NCBI GenBank assembly: GCA_028821605.1
Contig: JAPPFM010000055.1
Coordinates: forward strand, 124,001 to 188,000
Direction of reading: 5' to 3'
DNA: 64,000 bases
DNA from: Candidatus Poribacteria bacterium
Lineage (GTDB): Bacteria > Poribacteria > WGA-4E > WGA-3G
Made by a program: the position numbers and the translations under genes. Positions 35,668-44,552 of the stretch are shown in pieces. A model generated the notes under the pieces. It searched no databases. It had not been told where the DNA came from and was given only the letters and a program-made list of their open reading frames with translations. Each line of letters starts with the position of its first letter. Within the stretch, counting starts at the first letter, position 1.

Positions 35668-37392
35668 TTGGACTTACGTCAACACTATCAACATCTGCGC
35701 AGTGAGGAACACGGCGCACATAATAACTTTAGAAAACCTAACAGATTCGCGCTTGTCTATCCGAGCACGTATGCCCTCGGTATGTCAAGTCTTGGTGTTC
35801 AGGTGATGTACGCGACCCTCAACAGTCGGGAGGACACCGGTTGCGAGCGCGTTTTTGTGCCTGAGCTTGATTATCTTCGGAAACTTGCTGTCCAGAAAAA
35901 GCCGCTTTTCTCGTTTGAGACCCAGACTGCCTTGAACCAGTTTGACATCATCGGGTTTTCTGTTTCCTTTGAATCGGATTACGTGAACATTCCCCACACG
36001 TTAGAGTTGGCGAACATTCCGCCGCTTGCTGAAGCACGAACGGAATGGGATCCACTTGTCATTGCTGGTGGCATTAATATTTCTTACAACCCAGAACCGA
36101 TTGCTGACTTCGTCGATGTTTTTGTCGTCGGGGAAGCCGAGCTTGTCATCCATCAACTCATGGCGCACTTTGACGAATGGAAGCGGTCTGGCGCGCCGAA
36201 GAGTGAATTGCTTGAAGTGCTTGCGACTGTTCCAGGGCTTTATGTACCCCGTTTTTACGATGTAACCTATCGCGATGATGGGACTATTGATGCTGTTTCT
36301 CCAAAGCCCGGTATGCCCCCTCAGATTCGTGCTGGTGCTGTTCCCAAACTTGATGATGTTGAGACCTGCACGCACATCCACACACCGAATACTGAATTTT
36401 CAAACGCACATCTGATTGAAATTGTGCGAGGCTGCGGTAGGCAGTGCCGTTTCTGTGTTGCTGATTATGCACGCCGATGGCCGAGGCATCGATCTGTAGA
36501 AAGCACGCTCGCACTTGCGGAACGCGCACGCGGCATTACAGATAGAATCGGACTCGTAGGTGCTTCTATCTCTGACCATCCACATATTGATGAGATTGCC
36601 ACAGGTCTTGTTGAACGCGGGTTCCGAATCTCTTGTGCCTCGCTCCGTGCGGAAACTGTCCGTGCCCCTTTATTGGACGCGCTTGCAGACAGCGAGCAAG
36701 GGACGATTACCATTGCCCCGGAAGTTGCGACTGAAGAACTCCAAAAGGTCGTCAATAAGGCGATCCCACGCGAACGTCTCTATCACGTTTTCGAGGAAGC
36801 GTTGAAACGGGACATTCTCAACCTTCGCCTATATTTCCTTATCGGTGTCCCGCATGAGACACCCGAAGATGTAGAGGCTATTGTCGATATGGCAAAAGAG
36901 ATGCGAACTATTCTTCTCCCTCATGCCAAGCGAACGGGGAGGATAGCGCGTATCAGTTTCACCATCTCACCCATGGTGCCTAAACCACATACACCTTTCC
37001 AGTGGGTAGCGATGGAACCCCCGAAAACCATCTCCCGAAAACTCGATTTTCTGAAACGCGAGATTAACCAACTTGGTAGCATAAAGGTTGGCTCAGCAAG
37101 TGCCAGACTTGCGCACCAAGAGGCAGTCTTCGCGCGTGGTGACCGACGGCTTGGAAAAGTTATCCTTGAACTTGCACACGGGGTGCCTTGGAATCAAGCC
37201 TTCCGTAAGCACGACTTAGCTCCACACTTTTACGCGACACGCCAACGCCCACTGCATGAAGTCAACCCGTGGGACCATCTTGATCTCAATGTCAAACCCC
37301 AATTCCTACAACTTGAGTTCCACAAGCACGAAAAAGGTTTTACGACCAGTGAATGTGATACGACCGTTTGTAAGAAATGTGGTGCCTGTTAG
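35668..37392 (+). CDS. B12-binding-like radical SAM protein (TIGR03960-like)
   Basis: About 574 residues. The first 200 resemble the cobalamin-binding-like N-terminus of a radical SAM family ('RFALVYPSTYALGMSSLGVQVMY', 'IGFSVSFESDYVN'). The [4Fe-4S] cluster motif is 'CGRQCRFC' in 'LIEIVRGCGRQCRFCVADY'. A TIM-barrel continues with 'ISCASLRAETVRAPLLDAL' and 'TIAPEVATEELQKVVNK'. The C-terminus has CxxCxxC-like 'CKKCGAC'. The reaction is not known for this family. TTG 35668 is preferred because AGAGG lies 6 bases before it; the open frame extends to TTG 35650. It follows ftsZ with a 158-bp gap. Confidence 0.82.
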   Translation: MDLRQHYQHLRSEEHGAHNNFRKPNRFALVYPSTYALGMSSLGVQVMYATLNSREDTGCERVFVPELDYLRKLAVQKKPLFSFETQTALNQFDIIGFSVSFESDYVNIPHTLELANIPPLAEARTEWDPLVIAGGINISYNPEPIADFVDVFVVGEAELVIHQLMAHFDEWKRSGAPKSELLEVLATVPGLYVPRFYDVTYRDDGTIDAVSPKPGMPPQIRAGAVPKLDDVETCTHIHTPNTEFSNAHLIEIVRGCGRQCRFCVADYARRWPRHRSVESTLALAERARGITDRIGLVGASISDHPHIDEIATGLVERGFRISCASLRAETVRAPLLDALADSEQGTITIAPEVATEELQKVVNKAIPRERLYHVFEEALKRDILNLRLYFLIGVPHETPEDVEAIVDMAKEMRTILLPHAKRTGRIARISFTISPMVPKPHTPFQWVAMEPPKTISRKLDFLKREINQLGSIKVGSASARLAHQEAVFARGDRRLGKVILELAHGVPWNQAFRKHDLAPHFYATRQRPLHEVNPWDHLDLNVKPQFLQLEFHKHEKGFTTSECDTTVCKKCGAC

Positions 37393-37484
37393 CGTTTTTG
37401 CTGCTTAGCATCCATTGAATAAATTTACACGGTCGTCTAAGTTTAAATTAGGTTTCTCTTAATATCCGATTTATCGTTTCGACA

Positions 37485-37508
37485 AATCATACAGCGTTTT
37501 GTATGATT
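37485..37508 (+). promoter_or_regulatory. hairpin directly before the LamG gene binding site
   Basis: AATCATACA and TGTATGATT form a 9-bp stem with a 6-base loop, ending two bases before AGGAGG. It could be an operator or a 5' structure affecting translation. Confidence 0.4.
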
Positions 37509-37524
37509 AAAGGAGGAATTCACT

Positions 37525-38289
37525 GTGTACCAATTCGGAAAATTTATGGGGGTGTTTGTCGCGATATTCGTATTGTTCACCCTTACAGCACCTGTATATG
37601 CAGGGTTAGATGACAAATCCCTTGTTTTATATCTCTCTTTTGATGAAGGTGATGCCGAAGATGGTTCCGAGCATGGTCATGATGGCGAACTTATCAAGGA
37701 TCCAAAATCGGTGGACGGGCAATTCGGCAAAGCGTTAGAGTTCGACGGAACGAAGGGACAGCATGTAAAAGTGCCTATCAACGACACTTTACAGTTAACA
37801 GAACAGTTCTCTATCGCTTTCTGGGTTAAACGTGACGATGATCAAATTCGAGAGTGGAACTACATGGTGACAGCCGGTACCTTGAAATGGGCATCAATTT
37901 TTAGAAATAGCGACAAGAAAACCTATTTCTGGTCGAGTGCCCCCGGTTGGGCACAAAAAGCGGTTAGCGATGACGTTCAACCCGATGACTGGGTGCACCT
38001 CGCAGTGACCCACGACACCAAATCCGAAGTTGTCATCTACAACGATGGGAAAAAGGCTGGTGGTGGAGCTAAACCGCCAACTGTTGCTGAGATTGATGGC
38101 TCCATGATGGTTGGGGCACGCCACCCCGGCGAAGAGTTTTTCACCGGTATCATTGACGAGGTGTTTGTCTTCAACAGGATCCTCACTGCGGCGGAAATCG
38201 AAGAAATTATGACTGGCGATTTCCTACCCGTGGAACCCGCAGAGAAACTCGCGACAACCTGGGGTAGTATTAAATCCGATCGCGATTAG
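37525..38289 (+). CDS. secreted LamG-domain protein with shared C-terminal tail
   Basis: A 254-residue exported protein. A signal peptide (1-27, 'VAIFVLFTLTAPVYA') leads into a concanavalin A-like LamG/jelly-roll domain (about 35-228: 'LSFDEGDAEDGSEHGHDGEL', 'GKALEFDGTKGQHVKVP', 'AFWVKRDD', 'GIIDEVFVFNRILTAAEI'), which usually binds polysaccharide or matrix ligands. The C-terminus 'PVEPAEKLATTWGSIKSDRD' carries the short tail shared with four other secreted proteins in this window. Start GTG 37525 has AGGAGG 8 bases upstream. Followed by a palindrome then a TPR gene. Confidence 0.88.
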   Translation: MYQFGKFMGVFVAIFVLFTLTAPVYAGLDDKSLVLYLSFDEGDAEDGSEHGHDGELIKDPKSVDGQFGKALEFDGTKGQHVKVPINDTLQLTEQFSIAFWVKRDDDQIREWNYMVTAGTLKWASIFRNSDKKTYFWSSAPGWAQKAVSDDVQPDDWVHLAVTHDTKSEVVIYNDGKKAGGGAKPPTVAEIDGSMMVGARHPGEEFFTGIIDEVFVFNRILTAAEIEEIMTGDFLPVEPAEKLATTWGSIKSDRD

Positions 38290-38301
38290 AGATACGCTTG
38301 A

Positions 38302-38327
38302 TAAGGGCGGCACAAAAGCCGCCCTTA
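38302..38327 (+). repeat. 10-bp palindrome after the LamG gene
   Basis: TAAGGGCGGC and GCCGCCCTTA form a 10-bp perfect stem around ACAAAA. It follows the LamG stop by 12 bases and precedes the TPR gene. A weak terminator or palindromic repeat; the T-run is poor. Confidence 0.7.
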
Positions 38328-38349
38328 CCTTACACCAGAGGCAGAGCGT

Positions 38350-39495
38350 ATGCTAAAATATCTTACCGTCCTTATCCTTTTTAGTGTTGCTGTAAGCATC
38401 GCTTTATCCAATTCTTCACGCGCTGAAAAGCACTATAAAAATGCTACTGCCTTTCACACCATCGGAGAGTTTGAACAAGCCATCTCCGAATACAAAAAAG
38501 CCATCGCGCTTGATCCAAATTTCCCTATCATCTATAACAAACTCGGGATCGCATATTCCGAACTGAAGGAATATGATGCTGCGCTTGATGCGTATCAAAA
38601 GGCACTTGCGTTGTCTCCCATGACGGCTGAACTGCACTATAATATCGGCTTGGTTTATCTCAAAAAAGGTGAACACCCACGAGCTGCTGAAGCGTTTAAA
38701 CAGGCTATTGCTATCGATGCAGAGTGGGGAGATGCTTATACCGGACTCGGTGAAGTTCACTTGAAACAGGGCGATTTAGAGCAGGCTGCGCGTGCCTATA
38801 AGCAAGCCAAACATCTCAATCCAAAAAACACCAGCGCAATCCTCGGATTGGGTAAAGTCTATACGAGACAGGGACGCTTGGATGACGCAGTCGCCGCGAT
38901 TGAAAGGGTGATCGAAATTCAGGTGGATAACACAGAGGCACATTACCAACTTGCTCAGATTTATGTCAAACGCGGTGAAAAGGAGAAAGCCGCCGCATCG
39001 ATAGCGTTCTTCAAAGTCCTCCGCCAAACGGACCCGCTCCTTAAGGAAGCCGAGATGTGGGTAAAGAAACACCCCGATGATGCAAGAGGTTATAACAATT
39101 TGGGGATTGTTTACCTCGCACGCCATCGCTTTAAAGATGCAATTGAGAGTTACAAACGTGCCATCTCTCTTACCCCTGATTTGGCGACCGCACATTATAA
39201 CTTAGGGCATGCTTACCATAAACAGGGAGCAATCTCTTTCGCTATTGAGGCTTATCGGAAGGCACTCGCGATTGATACGGAACTCGCGATTGCCCATAAT
39301 AATATCGCTGTCTGTTATGCAGAATTGAAGGTAGACTTAGATAAAGCACTCTCCCACGCTCAAACTGCTGTCCGTCTTGCCCCGACTGAGGCAAATTATT
39401 GGGATACACTCTCTGAAATTTGTACTGCTCTTGGGTTGGAAAATGAAGCACAACAGGCTCGTGAAAAACAGGAAAGGTATTCTCAAGAGAAATGA
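38350..39495 (+). CDS. tetratricopeptide repeat protein
   Basis: A 381-residue protein with a signal peptide or anchor (1-21, 'LTVLILFSVAVSIALSNSS') followed by about nine TPR units, for example 'NKLGIAYSELKEYDAALDAY', 'YNIGLVYLKKGEHPRAAEAF' and 'NNLGIVYLARHRFKDAIESY'. TPR arrays are protein-binding scaffolds. The gene overlaps the following FG-GAP/UnbV gene by ATGA, so the two are probably made together and may interact in the periplasm or on the cell surface. Confidence 0.9.
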   Translation: MLKYLTVLILFSVAVSIALSNSSRAEKHYKNATAFHTIGEFEQAISEYKKAIALDPNFPIIYNKLGIAYSELKEYDAALDAYQKALALSPMTAELHYNIGLVYLKKGEHPRAAEAFKQAIAIDAEWGDAYTGLGEVHLKQGDLEQAARAYKQAKHLNPKNTSAILGLGKVYTRQGRLDDAVAAIERVIEIQVDNTEAHYQLAQIYVKRGEKEKAAASIAFFKVLRQTDPLLKEAEMWVKKHPDDARGYNNLGIVYLARHRFKDAIESYKRAISLTPDLATAHYNLGHAYHKQGAISFAIEAYRKALAIDTELAIAHNNIAVCYAELKVDLDKALSHAQTAVRLAPTEANYWDTLSEICTALGLENEAQQAREKQERYSQEK

Positions 39496-41189
39496 GATAC
39501 TTTTGCTGGACTGTTCTCTTCTTCACCCTGCCTACGTTTGCTTTTGCTGAAGTTCAATTCATTGACGTTACTGCCGATGCAGGCATCACATTTCAGCATG
39601 TTGATGGCAGAACCGGTGAAAAATTTCTCATTGAGACGCTCGGTTCTGGTGCTCTATTTTTTGATTTTGATATTGACGGACACCTCGACCTTTATATAGT
39701 CAACGCTACGCATATCCCACCGCCGGTTAGCGAAAAAAACGTCCAGACCCATCTCCCACGAAACAGACTCTATCGGAACAACGGCAACGACACTTTTAGC
39801 GATATTACGGATAGTGCAGGGGTTGGTGATATAGGCTATGGGGTTGGGTGTGCATCTGCCGATGTCAACAATGATGGGTACCCCGAAATTTACGTAACTA
39901 ACTATGGAACTAACCGACTTTATTCTAACAACGGCGATGGTACTTTTACTGATGTGACGCAAAAGGCAGAAGTTGGCGATGAACGTTGGGGAACGAGCTG
40001 TGCTTTCCTTGATTACGATTTAGATGGGGATGTTGATCTATACGTCGTCAACTATATGAAATTTTCTCTCGCAGAGAACCAGCGGTGGGAGACCAAGGGC
40101 ATCAGAACATATTGCAGCCCGACGGATCAGATTGCTGGCAGCCACTTTGTAAGTGAACCTGACATCCTCTATCGTAATAATGGAGATGGAACTTTCACGG
40201 ATGTTACAGAAGCTGCCGGAATTTTGCATCGCGCCCTCGGTCTTGCTGTTGCAGTCGGAGACTACAATAACGATGGGGCACCGGACCTACACATCGCCAA
40301 CGATATGGAGGCAGACCTCTTTTACTATAACAACGGGGATGGCACCTTTACCGAGACCGCCGATTTCAACGGGACAGGCTACGATGAGAACGGTTTTCCG
40401 GGAAGCGGGATGGGAAACGCATTCGGTGATTACAATAACGATGGTTTTCTTGATCTCGTTGTCAGTAATGCTTCTTCGCTGCCCGTGCTGCTCTATCAAA
40501 ATGAAAGTGCTGCATTTTTTACCGATGTCTCTTTCGTTTCAGGAATTGGAGCAATAACACTTCCGTATTTTAAGTGGGCAGTCGAATTCTTTGATTACAA
40601 TAACGATGGTCTCCTTGACCTCTTTGTTGCGAATGGGCATCTTCAGGAGAACATTTCGCTTTTTTCGGAGAGCACCTATCCACAGGCGGATTTGGTATTT
40701 CGCAACGTGCGTAGGCAAGAGGGCACATATTACTTTACCGATGCGTCTACTGAGGTGGGACTGACACGACTCCCGAAGAAAGTTAGTCGAGGTGCAGCGT
40801 TTGGGGATTACGACAATGACGGGGATATTGATATTTTCCTCAATAACTCCAATCAGTCCGCAACGCTTCTCCGAAACGAGGGCGGTAATAACAATCACTG
40901 GTTGACAGTCCAACCTATTGGTACTCGAAGCAACGCGTCCGGTATCGGTACAAAGATAGTTGTGAAGGCTGGAGATTTGTCTCTTTCCAAGGAAGTAAGG
41001 AGTGGGGCGAGTTACCTTTCACAAAGCGATCTCCGCGTTCACTTTGGGCTTGGGGAAAATGCCGGAGTTGACACTCTTGAAATTCACTGGCAAAACGGGC
41101 TTATAGAACGATTTGCCAACCTGAAGTCGAACCAAATCCTTCGCATTAAAGAGGGACAGGGGATTGTAGACGGTCAAAAAACAAAATAA
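39492..41189 (+). CDS. CRTAC1-like FG-GAP/VCBS repeat protein with UnbV/ASPIC domain
   Basis: A 565-residue exported protein (signal peptide 1-18). At least seven Ca-binding beta-propeller loops follow the pattern D-[FYV]-[DN]-x-D-G-x-x-D, such as 'DFDIDGHLDLY', 'DVNNDGYPEIY', 'DYDLDGDVDLY', 'DYNNDGFLDLV' and 'DYDNDGDIDIF'. The C-terminal 85 residues form an ASPIC/UnbV domain ('GIGTKIVVKAGDLSLSKEVRSGASYLSQ', 'LEIHWQNGLIERF'). Function in bacteria is unknown; homologues are surface or extracellular. Unlike its neighbours it lacks the TTWG tail. Overlaps the TPR gene. Confidence 0.92.
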   Translation: MRYFCWTVLFFTLPTFAFAEVQFIDVTADAGITFQHVDGRTGEKFLIETLGSGALFFDFDIDGHLDLYIVNATHIPPPVSEKNVQTHLPRNRLYRNNGNDTFSDITDSAGVGDIGYGVGCASADVNNDGYPEIYVTNYGTNRLYSNNGDGTFTDVTQKAEVGDERWGTSCAFLDYDLDGDVDLYVVNYMKFSLAENQRWETKGIRTYCSPTDQIAGSHFVSEPDILYRNNGDGTFTDVTEAAGILHRALGLAVAVGDYNNDGAPDLHIANDMEADLFYYNNGDGTFTETADFNGTGYDENGFPGSGMGNAFGDYNNDGFLDLVVSNASSLPVLLYQNESAAFFTDVSFVSGIGAITLPYFKWAVEFFDYNNDGLLDLFVANGHLQENISLFSESTYPQADLVFRNVRRQEGTYYFTDASTEVGLTRLPKKVSRGAAFGDYDNDGDIDIFLNNSNQSATLLRNEGGNNNHWLTVQPIGTRSNASGIGTKIVVKAGDLSLSKEVRSGASYLSQSDLRVHFGLGENAGVDTLEIHWQNGLIERFANLKSNQILRIKEGQGIVDGQKTK

Positions 41190-41370
41190 ACGGAGAAAAT
41201 GAACTCTGGTTTTTCCTTGCAGGGGCAAGTAACTACACAAAGTTTTCTATGATAATCTAATTCTTTGCGTTGTTTTCTATATTTTTCAAAAATGATATTG
41301 AATTTTCTATAATAATATGGAATAATATATCATTGTGGAACACAGATTCGTAAAGATTAATATGGTAAAA

Positions 41371-41417
41371 TACGTGCAGTTTATTCAAACTCACGTACTT
41401 AACGCGAAACTCACGTA
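41371..41417 (+). promoter_or_regulatory. CACGTA repeats upstream of secreted-protein gene
   Basis: AAACTCACGTA occurs at 41387-41397 and 41407-41417 (20-bp period), with an inverted TACGTG at 41371-41376. The spacing of two helical turns suggests a dimeric regulator site. The rest of the 41190-41452 gap is AT-rich and gene-free. Confidence 0.35.
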
Positions 41418-41452
41418 AAAGTGGGATTCATTTCTTTAGAGGATTGAACGAC

Positions 41453-42148
41453 ATGAAAATTATGATGGTATTAGCAGGATTTGTGCTGATGATAGCCTAT
41501 TGTGTTATCGGCACGAGCGACATGGCACAGGCGGAGGAAGTCTTAGGAACAGGAACGAGTTCACTGTTAGGAGGAGACCTAACCGACCCAGAAGACGATG
41601 GTGAACCTGAATCAGATAACGGTTACAACGCCATTTTCTCAGCCAACGATGAACCTGGATTCGCGGGCGGTGAATTTGCGTTTAACGTCTTCGATAACCG
41701 TCTTGGTCCCAGCAATGACAAATGGTGCTGCGGACGTGGAGGCGGCATTCCAGAGGAAGGTCTACACGTGACAGCTGAGTTTGAGGAAGCGTACGCATTA
41801 ACACACTTCACCGTATCTTCAGCGAATGATGTTCCTGCGAGGGACCCTACAGTGTGGGAGGTTCAGGGGTCGAATGACGGCGAAGATTTTACGACCATCT
41901 TTGCTCACGACGGGGATAGTTTTTGGAATCAGCGACTGCAAGTCGTCCTTTTTGAGGCAGGGGAAGATTACGACATTCAAACCACCGGGTACCGGTTTTT
42001 TCGGCATGTTACTTTTGACACTGCATCGAACCCGGCTGGGGCGTACTTTCAAATTGGCGAAATTGAGTACTTTGGCGATACTCTGACCGCCGTAGACCCT
42101 AAAGCCAAACTCACAACTACATGGGGACACCTCAAAAACGTCCGATAA
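41453..42148 (+). CDS. secreted discoidin-like protein with shared C-terminal tail
   Basis: About 231 residues with a signal peptide (about 1-28, 'VLAGFVLMIAYCVIGTSDMAQA'). The body resembles an F5/8 type C-like sandwich ('ENRLGPSNDKWCCGRG'-type region, 'ARDPTVWEVQGSNDGEDFTTI' and 'YRFFRHVTF' as strands). It probably binds a carbohydrate or surface ligand. The C-terminus 'VDPKAKLTTTWGHLKNVR' carries the shared tail. ATG 41453 follows AGAGGA by 9 bases; upstream TTG 41444 is less likely. A terminator follows. Confidence 0.82.
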   Translation: MKIMMVLAGFVLMIAYCVIGTSDMAQAEEVLGTGTSSLLGGDLTDPEDDGEPESDNGYNAIFSANDEPGFAGGEFAFNVFDNRLGPSNDKWCCGRGGGIPEEGLHVTAEFEEAYALTHFTVSSANDVPARDPTVWEVQGSNDGEDFTTIFAHDGDSFWNQRLQVVLFEAGEDYDIQTTGYRFFRHVTFDTASNPAGAYFQIGEIEYFGDTLTAVDPKAKLTTTWGHLKNVR

Positions 42149-42174
42149 GCGCAAATATCGAACATTTTCTAAAT

Positions 42175-42219
42175 CGGAAACCTGAATCCAGTAATAACTT
42201 GGTTTGGGTTTCCGTTTTT
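42175..42219 (+). terminator. Rho-independent terminator after secreted-protein gene
   Basis: CGGAAACC (42175-42182) and GGTTTCCG (42207-42214) form an 8-bp stem followed by TTTTT. The loop is long (24 bases) but may hold extra pairing. It ends the transcript 27 bases after the stop. Confidence 0.65.
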
Positions 42220-42258
42220 CATATCCGCTTGAAACCGTATGGACTATACAGGGCGGAC

Positions 42259-42420
42259 TGTACTGCCATCGGAAATTAGGGCCACCCCCTGCACCAAGAT
42301 TGTGGTATAATATCCATCTATCTGAAAGGAGTCTCCGATGGTCAAACGAAGAAACTTCACCCCCGAGTTTAAAGCGGAGGTCGTTCTTGAGGCACTCAGC
42401 GGTGAAAGTTCACAAACAGA
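42259..42420 (+). mobile_element. IS3-family remnant (5' end only)
   Basis: A 5'-terminal fragment of an IS3-type element. A possible left end begins TGTACTGCC at 42259, then a promoter-like TATAAT and AAAGGAG lead to an OrfA start at 42338. Coding similarity ends near 42420, where it meets the restriction endonuclease gene. No transposase orfB and no right end are present, so it is immobile. Confidence 0.7.
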
Positions 42421-42460
42421 AAAATGTCTCTTTACTATAAACAAACGAGAAGTCAGGTAA
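42338..42460 (+). pseudogene. truncated IS3-family transposase OrfA
   Basis: The 40-residue ORF starts 'MVKRRNFTPEFKAEVVLEAL' and continues 'SGESSQTE', which is the helix-turn-helix N-terminus of IS3/IS911-type OrfA (HTH_Tnp_1). After 'SSQTE' the sequence no longer matches and runs to a stop in endonuclease-side DNA. AAAGGAG precedes the ATG. Confidence 0.82.
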
Positions 42461-42469
42461 CTGCCATGA

Positions 42470-43114
42470 CTATAGGTCAACGGGCCAATTAGCTAACGAT
42501 GCGACTTGATCTGGGTTTGTCAAGTGCGCTGCATTTTTCAGCGTCCCTTCCTCAAGTTGACTCCAAATTTCCTGTGCCATGCTGTCAGCAATAATAGCTC
42601 CGATAAAAAAGAGGTCTGGCGATAGGTCTTCATTGGCAAAAGCAGTAAGCCATTGATAAGTCGTCTCGGTTAAGGTTAGGGCAGAAATGAGTGCCCGCGT
42701 GAATTTTCTTTCTCCTAATTTACCAGCTACATTACGCATTGAACCGCCCAACGAGTCCCCGCGTGTCAACAGAAATCTATATACCAGTTCCTCAATAAAG
42801 TTCGTGCCTGCAGGCTCCAAAAATTTCTCTATGAAACCTTGAATTGCTGATGTTTTATCGGTTTCATTCGTGTGATTAGTTGCTTTCTCTGAAAATCCTG
42901 CTGCAGTTAGTAAGGCTGTTTGTATTCCTTCGATTTCGAGCAGATCATTAGGGTATTTGGCGCGCATTGCCGAAACTTTCAATGCGCGTGCTTGTTCAAC
43001 AAAGGGGGTAGCCTGACGACTTTTTTCCAAAGCCAATGCCACAAAACCTGCTCTAATTTCCTCGGGTGGGGTTATGAGATCAACACTTGTGGACAGATGT
43101 CGGAGGTATGGCAT
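42470..43114 (-). pseudogene. type II restriction endonuclease, AvaI/BsoBI-like, truncated
   Basis: 214 residues from ATG 43114, which overlaps the methyltransferase stop as TAATG with GAAGGAG in front. 'GTNFIEELVYRFLLTRGDSLGGSMRN' in two adjoining parts is like the AvaI/BsoBI restriction enzyme group, usually near 315 residues, so about 100 C-terminal residues, where the catalytic D-E-K set lies, are missing. Past the TAG stop the frame still reads 'SWQLPDFSFVYSKETFF' before meeting the IS3 remnant at about 42420, suggesting decay after the insertion. Probably inactive. Family identity is moderate. Confidence 0.55.
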
Positions 43115-44544
43115 TATCTCCTTCTCCAGACGTACACACATTTCCGAAGCGGCACGCGTCCATACGCTCCCATTTGTTGACTGCTATTTCCTTTTTTCCC
43201 AGGTACCACAAGAATTTTTTCTACCTCAAAACCGAGGGATTGCGCTATGTTTGATAAAATCATGTCTACTGAAATGCTCACACCCGCATAACGCACATTA
43301 TCGTTTACCATAAAGAAGCGTGCATTTGGCTTTAGAACACGAGCACACTCGCCGATGACACACGCTATCTCGGAAAAATATCCGCGAACCATCCTCGGGA
43401 TACCGCTATTGTTTAGGGTACCAGATACCTTTTCATGCTCAAGGTAGGTGTATATGGTTTGTAGTAATTTTTGCTGGTTGGCTGCTTCTATAAAGGGCTT
43501 CCATTGCGGACAAATTTTCAGCAAATCCTTTTCTCGGTTTTCTACGGTGCAGCTCAACATCTCCTGCCGCAAATTGGAAACTTCTGCTTGTGTCAGTTCC
43601 AACATGGCGAGTTCAAGGGCATAAGTCCGAGTGTAATCGTAACGGTTGCAATAGGGGGGTGAAGTCATAATCGCCCCGTAGGCAGCTGTTTCAAGTGTCG
43701 GTAGCACTTCAAGACATGAACCTCCAAATAACCGAATATCCTTCGTGATGTGCTTAACAGGGAAAAGTGTTGTGGGTACTTCAGCGTTGCGGACATCCGA
43801 TAAAATTTCTTTAAGTTTGGCAGTTATGGCAGCGTCAAAACCAAGAATTTCGCCTTTGTTGAATGCCTTTGTTCCAGGGCGTTGCTTGCCTGAGCGCGCA
43901 TCCCAGCGCAGATATTGTCCATCTTTTCGAGTGTAGCTGATGCTCTCTAAGATGCACAGCAGTGCAAGTCTTAAGATTGCCTGAATTTCCTCGTTTTCCT
44001 GTTGGAGAGCACCTCTGGACCGTTCAATCGCTGTTACTGTTTCTGGTGGATAGGCGTTTTCTGTGATCCTGAGTGTACTGAAGGGCACCCTTTCTGAGCA
44101 TTCCTTCCACGGGAGAGAGGTTATCCAGCGTTCAAGTGTCACAAGGTCATTTGATGTCAGTTCTCTTTCTGAAAGGAGACGGGCACGGATAATCTCCTGA
44201 CCGACGGGTAATAATTCTATACCGTCAGCGGGGATTCCTTGGGAACTTGCCGCAAACAACGTTGTGCCTATTCCAGCAAACGGATCAAGTACCTTTCCTG
44301 AAATTCGACCTGTGTAATTAACAAGAAAGTATTCGACAAGTCCTGCTGAAAAGGCTTCCTTATATTTGTACCAGCTGTAGGCGGGTTTGTCTTTATTTCC
44401 CTGAAAACTGACAATTTTCCGGGATAGAAATGGGGCTATCGAGAATTGTGCTTTGAAATCCTCAGCGAGTTCAGTGTCAAGCGCGGCGATTTCAGCACGC
44501 AATTCGGCAGTTTTGGGCTGGATTTTATTTTTTTCGGATGTCAT
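43114..44544 (-). CDS. type II DNA methyltransferase (TSPPY type)
   Basis: A 476-residue amino-methyltransferase. The SAM-binding motif I 'VLDPFAGIGTTLFAA' lies near 85-99 and the catalytic 'TSPPYCNRYDY' near 300, typical of N4-cytosine or N6-adenine methylases; motif order I then IV with a 200-residue insert. It protects DNA from the adjacent endonuclease and is followed by it, overlapping by one base (TAATG). Its ATG is 8 bases after the SDR stop, in the same transcript. If the endonuclease is dead this methylase is an orphan. Recognition site unknown. Confidence 0.85.
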   Translation of the reverse strand: MTSEKNKIQPKTAELRAEIAALDTELAEDFKAQFSIAPFLSRKIVSFQGNKDKPAYSWYKYKEAFSAGLVEYFLVNYTGRISGKVLDPFAGIGTTLFAASSQGIPADGIELLPVGQEIIRARLLSERELTSNDLVTLERWITSLPWKECSERVPFSTLRITENAYPPETVTAIERSRGALQQENEEIQAILRLALLCILESISYTRKDGQYLRWDARSGKQRPGTKAFNKGEILGFDAAITAKLKEILSDVRNAEVPTTLFPVKHITKDIRLFGGSCLEVLPTLETAAYGAIMTSPPYCNRYDYTRTYALELAMLELTQAEVSNLRQEMLSCTVENREKDLLKICPQWKPFIEAANQQKLLQTIYTYLEHEKVSGTLNNSGIPRMVRGYFSEIACVIGECARVLKPNARFFMVNDNVRYAGVSISVDMILSNIAQSLGFEVEKILVVPGKKGNSSQQMGAYGRVPLRKCVYVWRRR

Positions 44545-44552
44545 GAGCTACT

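Noticed and set aside
42470-43141. Endonuclease start at 43141
   Set aside because: ATG 43114 has GAAGGAG and a TAATG overlap with the methyltransferase stop; the upstream start lies inside the methyltransferase.
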